8,285 bases of DNA from contig JAISSE010000247.1 in assembly GCA_031273285.1 (NCBI GenBank), positions 1-8,285 on the forward strand, in the 5' to 3' direction. Every line of letters starts with the position of its first letter. The stretch's first letter is position 1. A program made the translations under genes and the position numbers. The stretch is from Prevotellaceae bacterium. Lineage in GTDB: Bacteria; Bacteroidota; Bacteroidia; Bacteroidales; UBA932. Positions 1 through 5,741 of this stretch are shown here, one piece after another. A model generated the notes under the pieces. That model was given only the letters and a program-made list of their open reading frames with translations. It had not been told where the DNA came from and ran no database searches.

Positions 1-66
1 CAAAGTTTCGGGGGACTTTTTCAAAAATTGCGGAGAGTACTCCGAAAGTTGCAAATTGTCATCCAT
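1..66 (-). CDS. 5' end of an unidentified gene running off the left edge
   Basis: Read on the minus strand, an ATG at 66-64 opens a frame that stays open to base 1 (22 codons, starting MDDNLQLSEYSPQFLKKS). The peptide is too short to identify and no domain can be named. The case for a real gene is its position: a strong Bacteroidota-type promoter on the same strand at 89-120 would start transcription at about 82-85, giving a leader of roughly 16-19 nt before this ATG. A second ATG at 62-60 is in another frame and meets a stop after 13 codons, so it was not chosen. The gene is divergent from the outer-membrane protein gene on the right. Gene reality is inferred from the promoter and the open frame. 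Confidence 0.55.
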   Translation of the reverse strand, partial: MDDNLQLSEYSPQFLKKSPETL

Positions 67-88
67 AATTACTGCAAAAAAACTGCCG

Positions 89-120
89 CAAAGGTAAAAA
101 TATTTTATCAAATGAACAAA
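89..120 (-). promoter_or_regulatory. Bacteroidota promoter for the leftward gene
   Basis: On the minus strand the sequence reads TTTG (120-117), a 20-nt spacer, then TACCTTTG (96-89). This matches the Bacteroidota housekeeping consensus TTTG-N19/21-TAnnTTTG in all fixed positions. The expected start is a few bases past the -7 element, about 16-19 nt before the ATG at 66. The spacer is AT-rich. Confidence 0.75.
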
Positions 121-297
121 TTTTTTTTTGGGGTTGCAGGATTATTTTACACGATTAACAGGATTTTCAGGATACGACTCCCGCAAATCCTGTAAACCTG
201 AGTTCCGGATAAGAATAATTGATAAATTGTCGAAAACTAAGCGATTTGCCCGTTAGGGCATAAATATCAATAGAAAACGATACGGTTTTCCTCAAAA

Positions 298-350
298 TTC
301 CCCGTAGGGGATTCATTGCCCGTCCGTTTCCATGAATCCCCTACGGGGAA
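298..350. repeat. Perfect 19-bp inverted repeat, core of the nested element
   Basis: The arms 298-316 and 332-350 are exact reverse complements, separated by 15 nt. Each arm also carries the internal mini-dyad CCCC-GTA-GGGG, so it could fold alone as a small hairpin or as one long stem. No U-run follows the stem on either strand, so it is not a standard intrinsic terminator. Confidence 0.85.
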
Positions 351-426
351 ACAGACAGGCACAGATGCTCATTTCTATTGATATGCAAGTCCTAACGGAC
401 TATTTCTTGAACAGAACTCAGGTTGT

Positions 427-464
427 TAATCCTGTAAAATAATACTAATCCTGTAAAATAATAC
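427..464. repeat. Exact 2 x 19-bp tandem repeat
   Basis: The unit TAATCCTGTAAAATAATAC occurs twice without interruption (427-445, 446-464). An inverted copy with two mismatches lies at 139-157, so the tandem looks like a duplication of one arm of the outer inverted repeat. Confidence 0.85.
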
Positions 465-572
465 GAAATTCGGCAGCATCGGGAAAGTTATTCGGGGCAA
501 TATTTTTGATAATCCATGTCCTCAAAATGCCGTTTCAGTCAGAAAAACGTACCGTCATTTACTTGGACATTG

Positions 573-580
573 TAGTTTTG
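573..580 (+). promoter_or_regulatory. Candidate -7 element for the outer-membrane protein gene
   Basis: TAGTTTTG matches the TAnnTTTG consensus and ends 22 nt before the ATG at 603, giving a leader of about 15-18 nt. No TTTG is present at the expected distance of 19-21 nt upstream, so only half of the promoter is supported. A second TAnnTTTG match, TATTTTTG at 501-508, is an alternative that would give a longer leader. Confidence 0.4.
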
Positions 581-602
581 TGCGATAAATTAAAATTATA
601 GA

Positions 603-3503
603 ATGATGAAAGATTTACACTTTTTTAACGTTTGCAGGCATAAAAGATTATTTGCAGGCAGCTTTACGAAAACACTCCGTCCGGTTTGCGTTTTGATATT
701 TGCATTGACATGCACCGGTTTATATGCTCAGGACAAGGTTTCCGTTTCCGTTTCCGGTACGGTGACGGACAGTAACAAAGAGCCGATAGCGCAGGCTACC
801 GTTCAGCTGCTGAACATCAAGGACAGCAGCAACGTAACAGGCGCGCTTAGCGGCAAGGAAGGAACTTTCAGCATCAGCACCGTTGCCGGAGAGTACATCC
901 TCAAAACTTCCTTCCTCGGATATCTCGACAATTTCAGAATAATCAGGGCAACCGGAAACATGAATATTCCGGAACCTATTGTACTGGAAGAAACCGACAT
1001 TATGCTTGATTCGACCGTCATCTTCGGCGCGGCTCCGGAAATGGTAATCAGGGGCGACACGATAGAATTTAATGCCGATTCGTACAAAGTGCTGCCAAGC
1101 GCCGTTGTGGAAGATTTAATCAAAAAATTGCCCGGCGCGGAAGTGGATTCGGAGGGAAAAATCACGATTAACGGCAAGGAGATAAAGAAAATATATGTGG
1201 ACAAAAAGGAATTTTTCAGCACCGACCCGAAGGTTGCTTCCCGAAATCTGCCCGCCGCAATGGTCGATAAAGTGCAGGTATGGGACAAAAAGTCGGATAT
1301 GGCGGAAATGACGGGATTCGACGACGGTGAAGAAGAATCGGTCATAAACCTGACGGTCAAACCCGGTATGAAGCAGGGACTTTTCGGAAACGCATCGGCA
1401 GGCTATGGAAACAAAGACCGGTATGAGGCAAATCTGATGGCAAACTATGCAAAAAACGACAATCAGTTCACTTTGATAGGAAGTTCGAACAACACAAACA
1501 ACACGAATTTCACCGACGTGGGCGGTTCAATGGGCGACAGACCGTCGAGAGGAATGTCTTTCGGAGGACGCAACGGAATCCTTCGCTCGTCGAACGGAGG
1601 ATTTAATTTTGCGTCGGAACTGTCCTCGAAATTCAAGCTGGGCGGGAATGTCAGATACGGAAACACCAACAATCAGGTGATTTCAAATAATTATACCCAG
1701 AATTACATTACCGCCGGCGACCAGTATGAGACAAGCAATCAGACGGGTAACAACACCGGAAACAATGTCCGCACGGAATTTCGCATGGAATGGACGCCGA
1801 GCGAAAATACCCGGCTGATATTCACTCCGAATCTGTCGTATACAAAAAATACCAATCAGCAGTCGGGTGCATATCTGACAACTCTAATCGACCCGAACGA
1901 TTCGATAAACTGGGGATATTCGGAATATCGCTCAACAACAGCCAACACGAGTTTCAACGGCAATCTGGATTTCAGCCACAAATTCGGAAAAAAGGGGAGA
2001 ACATTAAGTTTCAGTATTTCGGGCGGTGTTTCGGACCAGGATGCCGAAGGCTCGAACGATTCGCGAACAGACTATAAAAATTCGCGAACCCGCAGCGTAA
2101 TCACCAACCAGATATACAACACCGTAAACAACAGCTACAACTGGAGCGGATTTCTGTCGTATGTCGAACCTCTCGGAACAAACAATTTCCTGCAACTGTC
2201 GTACAGATACAGAAGCAACAACTCCGAACAGGACAGGCGGACGTTCAAAAACGACGGTTACGGAAACTACGACATTGTGGATACCGCTTCGACAAAAAGG
2301 CTGGAAAACGATTTCGGAAATCAGGAGATAAGGCTTAATTTCCAGTCGATTCGCGAAAAATACAACTACACCGTAGGTGTTGCCGTTCAACCTTCAAATT
2401 CGGAAAGCAAAACATTTGAACCCGATACGGCATACACGATAACCAACAATGTGGTGAATTTTGCGCCAATAGTTCAGTTTATTTACAGATGGGACAGGCA
2501 GACAAACCTGAGAATCAACTATACCGGCTCGGTAAACCAGCCGAGTACGAGCCAGCTGTCGAATGTCAGAGACGAATCGAATCCTCTGAATATAACCTAC
2601 GGCAATCCGGATTTGAATCCGTCGTTCAGAAACAATTTCCGGGCGCAGTTCCTGAAATCCAATCAGGACAGAACAATGACCATCACTTCGTCGGCAAATT
2701 TCAGCTTTACCACCAACGCCATAGTTAATTACTCGCTTGTGGACAGTGTGGGAAAACGCGAAAGCACATACCGCAACGTCAATGGAAACAGGAATGCGGA
2801 TGCACGTTTCATGATAAACAAATCGTTCTTCAACAGGAAATTCTCCGTCAATTCGACAAGCAATATCGGCTATTCGGAATCCAACGGCTTTATCAACGGC
2901 GAACTGAATACGACCGGCGACCTGTCGCTGGGTCAAAACATCGGAACTTCGTACCGTTCCGACCTGTTCGACCTTTCCATAAGGGGAAATGTAAGATATT
3001 CGAAAACGGACAAAAGTCTTGCCGGACAGATAAGCAGCGAGGTGTTCAACTACGGAGGAAACGCCTCCACAACCATCTATTTGCCATGGGATTTCGGTAT
3101 AAATTCGGATTTAAACTATTCGACCAACTCCGGTTATTCCGACGGGTTCAAACAAAACGAATGGCTGTGGAACGCTTCGATACAGAAACAGGTGTTCAAA
3201 GACAAGGGCGGGACAATAAAATTCAGCATATACGACATTCTGCAACAGCGCAGTAACATCTCGCGAACATCCGGCGCACAATCGCTGAGATACTCCGCGA
3301 GCAACACCGTCGGCAGCTATTTCATACTCGGCTTCACCTACCGGTTCAGGAGTTTCAAAGGCTCACAGAGACGCGAAAGAAACATGGAAGAAGGTATGCC
3401 GCTCGAACGGGGAGACGGTGAAAGAACGGGAGACGGCGGCGGACGATTCGGCGGCGGACGAGGAGGCGGATTCGGCGGAGGAGGCGTCGGATTCGACATA
3501 TAG
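603..3503 (+). CDS. TonB-receptor-like outer-membrane beta-barrel protein
   Basis: This is a 966-residue outer-membrane protein of the kind found in Bacteroidota with an N-terminal carboxypeptidase-regulatory-like domain and a C-terminal barrel. Residues 1-42 form a signal peptide with a long basic n-region, a hydrophobic core (about 28-41) and probable cleavage after LYA. Residues 46-130 read as the Ig-like fold (SGTVTDSNKEPIAQATVQLL, later FLGYLDNF). Residues 135-255 resemble a plug domain, including KKLPGAEVDSEGKITINGK and the YVDKKEFF motif typical of this family. From about 260 to 920 alternating aromatic and polar strands form the barrel, ending near FILGFTYRF. Residues 921-966 are an Arg/Gly-rich tail. 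No clear TonB box is seen. The substrate cannot be told, and no SusD partner follows, so a classic SusC/SusD glycan pair is unlikely here. The start is the first of two consecutive ATGs; either could be used. Confidence 0.88.
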   Translation: MMKDLHFFNVCRHKRLFAGSFTKTLRPVCVLIFALTCTGLYAQDKVSVSVSGTVTDSNKEPIAQATVQLLNIKDSSNVTGALSGKEGTFSISTVAGEYILKTSFLGYLDNFRIIRATGNMNIPEPIVLEETDIMLDSTVIFGAAPEMVIRGDTIEFNADSYKVLPSAVVEDLIKKLPGAEVDSEGKITINGKEIKKIYVDKKEFFSTDPKVASRNLPAAMVDKVQVWDKKSDMAEMTGFDDGEEESVINLTVKPGMKQGLFGNASAGYGNKDRYEANLMANYAKNDNQFTLIGSSNNTNNTNFTDVGGSMGDRPSRGMSFGGRNGILRSSNGGFNFASELSSKFKLGGNVRYGNTNNQVISNNYTQNYITAGDQYETSNQTGNNTGNNVRTEFRMEWTPSENTRLIFTPNLSYTKNTNQQSGAYLTTLIDPNDSINWGYSEYRSTTANTSFNGNLDFSHKFGKKGRTLSFSISGGVSDQDAEGSNDSRTDYKNSRTRSVITNQIYNTVNNSYNWSGFLSYVEPLGTNNFLQLSYRYRSNNSEQDRRTFKNDGYGNYDIVDTASTKRLENDFGNQEIRLNFQSIREKYNYTVGVAVQPSNSESKTFEPDTAYTITNNVVNFAPIVQFIYRWDRQTNLRINYTGSVNQPSTSQLSNVRDESNPLNITYGNPDLNPSFRNNFRAQFLKSNQDRTMTITSSANFSFTTNAIVNYSLVDSVGKRESTYRNVNGNRNADARFMINKSFFNRKFSVNSTSNIGYSESNGFINGELNTTGDLSLGQNIGTSYRSDLFDLSIRGNVRYSKTDKSLAGQISSEVFNYGGNASTTIYLPWDFGINSDLNYSTNSGYSDGFKQNEWLWNASIQKQVFKDKGGTIKFSIYDILQQRSNISRTSGAQSLRYSASNTVGSYFILGFTYRFRSFKGSQRRERNMEEGMPLERGDGERTGDGGGRFGGGRGGGFGGGGVGFDI

Positions 3504-3558
3504 CCGTTATTTTGCCGTTTTCGGGCGATAATCGAACCGTACTGCCGGCAAAATACGG
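3504..3558. repeat. Inverted repeat just after the outer-membrane protein gene
   Basis: The sequence 3504-3517 (CCGTTATTTTGCCG) pairs with 3546-3558 (CGGCAAAATACGG) with a one-base bulge, leaving a 28-nt loop. It begins immediately after the TAG stop. It could be a 3' mRNA-protecting hairpin or a weak terminator, but no U-run follows. Confidence 0.4.
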
Positions 3559-3575
3559 ATTCTGTCACTTTGCAT

Positions 3576-3623
3576 CCGTTCCGTCATAACAGCATTGTTG
3601 CAAGACAGATATAACGGAAACGG
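3576..3623. repeat. Second imperfect hairpin in the same spacer
   Basis: CCGTTCCGT (3576-3584) can pair with ACGGAAACGG (3614-3623) with a one-base bulge and a 29-nt loop. It lies between the outer-membrane protein gene and the tRNA-Lys promoter. Function is not evident. Confidence 0.3.
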
Positions 3624-3654
3624 ACGGAAAACATCCGCAATTTTCGGAGAAAAA

Positions 3655-3685
3655 TTTGGTGATTATAAAAAAAGCAGTACCTTTG
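3655..3685 (+). promoter_or_regulatory. Promoter of the tRNA-Lys gene
   Basis: TTTG (3655-3658), an exact 19-nt spacer and TACCTTTG (3678-3685) give a full match to the Bacteroidota consensus. Transcription would begin about 3690, some 10 nt before the mature tRNA 5' end. No separate promoter fits in the 16 nt between the tRNA and the following acetyltransferase gene, so this promoter probably serves both. Confidence 0.8.
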
Positions 3686-3699
3686 CGCTCGCTTTTTAG

Positions 3700-3772
3700 G
3701 ATTCAGTAGCTCAGCAGGTAGAGCACATCCCTTTTAAGGATGGGGTCCTGGGTTCGAGCCCCAGCTGGATCA
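3700..3772 (+). tRNA. tRNA-Lys (anticodon TTT)
   Basis: A 73-nt cloverleaf folds completely. The acceptor stem GATTCAG (3700-3706) pairs with CTGGATC (3765-3771) with one T-G wobble. The D stem is GCTC/GAGC. The anticodon stem CATCC/GGATG holds the loop CTTTTAA with anticodon TTT at 3733-3735. The variable loop has 5 nt, and the T stem CTGGG/CCCAG holds the loop TTCGAGC. The discriminator is A at 3772. The 3' CCA is not encoded and must be added after transcription. Confidence 0.96.
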
Positions 3773-3788
3773 CTACCCAAATCATAAG

Positions 3789-4292
3789 ATGATGAAGATT
3801 AGGAAAACTCATGCGGAAAACATCAATATTATCATGAATATATACGACGATGCAAAACTGTTCATGACGGAAACGGGAAACGGAAATCAATGGATTAACG
3901 GCTATCCTTCCCGGGAATTAATCATGGACGACATATCGAAAGGAAACAGCTATGTTTGCATCGACGACAATGACGAAACAGTCGGAACTTTCTGTTTCAT
4001 TCGGGGAGACGATCCGACTTATTCCGTAATATACGACGGCAAATGGCTGAACGACGACCCTTACGGAGTTATACACCGTCTGGCGGGAAGGAGAAACAGC
4101 AGAGGAATAGCGGCAGCCTGTCTGCAATGGTGTTTCGAACAGTGCGGCAATATCAGAGTCGATACTCATCGCGATAATATCGTCATGCAAAATATCCTGA
4201 TGAAAAACGGATTTATCCGCTGCGGAACTGTCATCATCGCCAACGGAACCGAAAGAATAGCGTTTCAGAGAACAGTGAACAGAGAACAGTGA
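3789..4292 (+). CDS. GNAT-family N-acetyltransferase
   Basis: This 167-residue protein would move an acetyl group from acetyl-CoA to an unidentified amine. The GNAT fold is visible in order: the N-terminal strand and helix (MKIRKTHAENINIIMNIYDD, residues 2-21), central strands with VGTFCFIRG (65-73), the acetyl-CoA-binding turn and helix R101-R102-N-S-R-G-I-A followed by AACLQWCFE (109-117), and the C-terminal motif DTHRDNIVMQNILMKNGFIRCG (125-146). The substrate cannot be inferred. It starts 16 nt after tRNA-Lys and is probably co-transcribed with it. Two in-frame ATGs (3789, 3792) are possible starts, and no Shine-Dalgarno is present. The last residues, TVNREQ, and the TGA stop are encoded by the tandem repeat that begins at 4271, so the original C-terminus may have been altered by that repeat. 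Confidence 0.88.
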   Translation: MMKIRKTHAENINIIMNIYDDAKLFMTETGNGNQWINGYPSRELIMDDISKGNSYVCIDDNDETVGTFCFIRGDDPTYSVIYDGKWLNDDPYGVIHRLAGRRNSRGIAAACLQWCFEQCGNIRVDTHRDNIVMQNILMKNGFIRCGTVIIANGTERIAFQRTVNREQ

Positions 4293-4312
4293 ACAATTAA
4301 CAGTGAACAGTG
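4271..4312. repeat. 14-bp-period tandem repeat overlapping the acetyltransferase 3' end
   Basis: The core AACAGTGAAC occurs at 4271, 4285 and 4299, each followed by a variable 4-nt spacer (AGAG, AATT, AGTG), giving a strict period of 14. The first one and a half units are inside the coding sequence. The TGA stop at 4290-4292 comes from the second unit. Confidence 0.85.
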
Positions 4313-4327
4313 ACAGAGCGCGAAGCG

Positions 4328-4348
4328 AAAAAATCCGAAGGATTTTTT
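4328..4348. terminator. Possible bidirectional intrinsic terminator
   Basis: AAAAAATCC-GAA-GGATTTTTT is a perfect 9-bp stem with a 3-nt loop and a T-run on both strands. It lies 36 nt after the acetyltransferase stop and could end the tRNA-Lys/acetyltransferase transcript. The stem has only two G-C pairs, and the sequence also looks like a common dispersed repeat, so a terminator role is a guess. Confidence 0.35.
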
Positions 4349-4392
4349 AATTCGTGCAATTCGATAAAAATTCGTGAAATTCGTGGATAAAA
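4349..4392. repeat. Imperfect direct repeat based on AATTCGTG
   Basis: Two units, AATTCGTGCAATTCGATAAA (from 4349) and AATTCGTGAAATTCGTGG followed by ATAAA (from 4369), lie head to tail. They form the middle part of the repeat mosaic between the acetyltransferase and the DUF4251 gene. Confidence 0.6.
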
Positions 4393-4480
4393 AAGTCTCC
4401 GCCCGTCGTCTATTGCAGGCATAAACAGGTTGAAATGGCGTATGCGATATATCCGTATTACAAAATGGTCTCCGAGTTTC

Positions 4481-4508
4481 GTAATTCGTAATTTGTAATT
4501 CGTAATTT
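4481..4508. repeat. Exact 2 x 14-bp tandem repeat
   Basis: GTAATTCGTAATTT occurs twice in a row (4481-4494, 4495-4508), and the unit is itself a near-duplication of GTAATT. It has the same 14-bp period as the repeat at 4271 but a different sequence. It closes the repeat mosaic just upstream of the DUF4251 gene. Bases 4393-4480, between the repeats, show no gene or structure that I can support. Confidence 0.8.
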
Positions 4509-4533
4509 GCAATTAATTCAGGCACGATTTTTG
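4506..4533 (+). promoter_or_regulatory. Weak candidate promoter for the DUF4251 gene
   Basis: GATTTTTG (4526-4533) differs from TAnnTTTG at one position. A TTTG lies upstream at 4506-4509, with a spacer of 16 nt where 19-21 is usual. The upstream box is supplied by the 14-bp tandem repeat. This would give a leader of about 28 nt. It is suggestive only. Confidence 0.3.
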
Positions 4534-4565
4534 CAGGTGATATCATTGTATAAAAATATTAAAAG

Positions 4566-5033
4566 ATGATTGTCATGAAAAAGTTGTGTACATTATTATT
4601 ATTGATGCTTTCGGTTGCTGCCGGATTTGCGAAAAAAGACAAAGCAAAAGCAGATTCCATTAAAAACCTGATAGATAACAAATCATTTGCTTTTGTGGCT
4701 CGATCGGCAATGCCCATGAGAGGCGGGTTCATTTCCTTAACCCACTCGTATGACGTTCAGGTTACAAGCGACAGTATTGTAACATATTTGCCTTACTACG
4801 GAGTGTCGCACACCGCCGTTTTTCCGGGCGAAGACAGCGGAATTAAGTTTACAAGCACAAACCACAAGTACGAAGTTACAAAGACAAAACACGGCTGGGA
4901 TGTCCTGATTAAGCCCGAAGATGTGCGAAACAGTGTTGAAATGCGTTTTAATATCTCGGAATCGGGGTTCGTGATGTTAAGCGTAAGGGATTACAGGAGA
5001 GACCCCATAACGTTTAACGGATATCTGCGATAA
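4566..5033 (+). CDS. Secreted DUF4251-family protein
   Basis: The 155-residue product has an N-terminal signal peptide (MKK at residues 4-6, then the hydrophobic run LCTLLLLMLSVAAGFA to about 22), so it should be exported to the periplasm or envelope. The mature part resembles the DUF4251 family of Bacteroidota: ADSIKNLIDNKSFAFVARSA, then alternating strands with YLPYYGVSHTA, and a C-terminus ending FNGYLR. The family has no established function. No cysteine follows the signal sequence, so it is not a standard lipoprotein. Two starts are possible: 4566, preceded by an A-rich ATTAAAAG, or 4575, which gives the more typical MKKL signal start. Its last 20 bp overlap the 3' end of deoC on the other strand. 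Confidence 0.82.
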   Translation: MIVMKKLCTLLLLMLSVAAGFAKKDKAKADSIKNLIDNKSFAFVARSAMPMRGGFISLTHSYDVQVTSDSIVTYLPYYGVSHTAVFPGEDSGIKFTSTNHKYEVTKTKHGWDVLIKPEDVRNSVEMRFNISESGFVMLSVRDYRRDPITFNGYLR

Positions 5034-5691
5034 GCACTGTTTCGGTTGAGGCTGTGCCTAAGCGGTCAACTCCCTGATTAAGGTATCCGACGGCGGTTTC
5101 CCATGTGCGTATGCCGCCCGATGCTTTGATTTTCATCCTGTTGCCGACAGTGCGAATCATGATGTCCACGATTTCCGCAGTGGCGCCTCCGGGACCAAAC
5201 CCTGTCGATGTTTTGACAAAATCGGCTCCCGCTTCGTACGATAGTTCGCATGCTTCGGCTATTTGTTTCGGAGTGAGAAATCCGCTCTCCTGTATTACTT
5301 TAACTGTTACGCCCGCGACATGCGCCGTTTCCGCAACAGCCCGGATATCCGCTTTAACATACTCATGGTCGCCCGACAGGAAACGACCGATATTCATCAC
5401 CATATCAATTTCTTCCGCTCCGGCGAGTATAGCCTGCTCCGCCTGAAAGACTTTTACCGTACCGGAATCGGCTCCGTGCGGGAAACTAAGCACGCAGGAT
5501 ACCTTTACGCCCGACCCCCTTAACAAACCGGCAACCAAAGATATGTCGCACGGACGCACACAAACGCTCGCCACTTTTTCGCGGATGCACATGGCAACGT
5601 CTTTTTCTATCTCGGATGCCGTCATGTTCGGTTTCAATACGGCATGGTCGATGGCTGCCGCGACTTCCGCTCTTGTATAATTTTTATTCAT
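5014..5691 (-). CDS. deoC: Deoxyribose-phosphate aldolase
   Basis: DeoC splits 2-deoxy-D-ribose 5-phosphate into glyceraldehyde 3-phosphate and acetaldehyde, the final step of cytoplasmic deoxynucleoside breakdown. The 225-residue length matches the short bacterial form. Visible motifs are IDHAVLKP (14-21), the D96 region EEIDMVMNIG, K131 in VTVKVIQESGFLT, the Schiff-base lysine K160 in FVKTSTGFGPGGAT, and the second catalytic lysine K189 in KIKASGGIRT. The VKVIQESG stretch departs from the more usual VKVIIET. The gene lies 50 nt downstream of copA on the same strand and overlaps the DUF4251 gene tail-to-tail by 20 bp. No other deo or nucleoside-phosphorylase gene is in the window, so its pathway partners must lie elsewhere. 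Confidence 0.95.
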   Translation of the reverse strand: MNKNYTRAEVAAAIDHAVLKPNMTASEIEKDVAMCIREKVASVCVRPCDISLVAGLLRGSGVKVSCVLSFPHGADSGTVKVFQAEQAILAGAEEIDMVMNIGRFLSGDHEYVKADIRAVAETAHVAGVTVKVIQESGFLTPKQIAEACELSYEAGADFVKTSTGFGPGGATAEIVDIMIRTVGNRMKIKASGGIRTWETAVGYLNQGVDRLGTASTETVLIADIR

Positions 5692-5693
5692 TT

Positions 5694-5718
5694 CAAAATA
5701 TGATTGTTACAAAATATG
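5694..5718. repeat. Direct repeat in the deoC leader
   Basis: CAAAATATG occurs at 5694-5702 and again at 5710-5718, with a 16-bp period. On the coding strand this reads CATATTTTG twice, just before the deoC ATG. The copies resemble, but do not match, a -7 element (one base short of TAnnTTTG). They could be a regulator site or chance in AT-rich DNA. Confidence 0.35.
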
Positions 5719-5741
5719 CTTTTAAATCGTCAAAAAACAGT

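Larger units (their letters stand above)
139..464. repeat. Nested multi-layer palindromic repeat element
   Basis: Several inverted repeats are nested in this non-coding stretch. The innermost is a perfect 19-bp inverted repeat (298-316 with 332-350, 15-nt loop) built on CCCCGTAGGGG. Around it, 248-276 pairs with 372-400 at 24 of 29 positions, with both sharing the same centre near 324. Further out, 195-205 pairs perfectly with 414-424 over 11 bp. Outermost, 139-157 matches the inverted 427-445 unit at 17 of 19. A smaller 9-bp pair, 158-166 with 185-193, sits on the left flank. No reading frame of interest crosses it. It resembles the REP/BIME-like dispersed repeats common in Bacteroidota intergenic DNA; that family link is from general knowledge, and no transposase is seen here. 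Confidence 0.8.

Noticed and set aside
139..464. Reading the repeated structure as a CRISPR array.
   Set aside because: The repeats are inverted and nested rather than direct and evenly spaced, there are no unique spacers, and no cas gene is nearby.
803..1360. A 185-codon minus-strand open frame inside the outer-membrane protein gene.
   Set aside because: It lies wholly opposite a well-supported gene, is serine/leucine-rich low-complexity sequence, and resembles no family I recognise.
603..3503. Calling the large outer-membrane protein a SusC and the locus a polysaccharide-utilisation locus.
   Set aside because: No SusD-like gene, glycoside hydrolase or regulator follows; the next genes are a tRNA and a GNAT protein.
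4265..4546. Minus-strand open frames giving peptides rich in ITNYELQITNYE and HCSLLIVHCSLFTV.
   Set aside because: These are translations of the tandem and dispersed repeats in this stretch; such peptides are typical false gene calls and show no start context or promoter.
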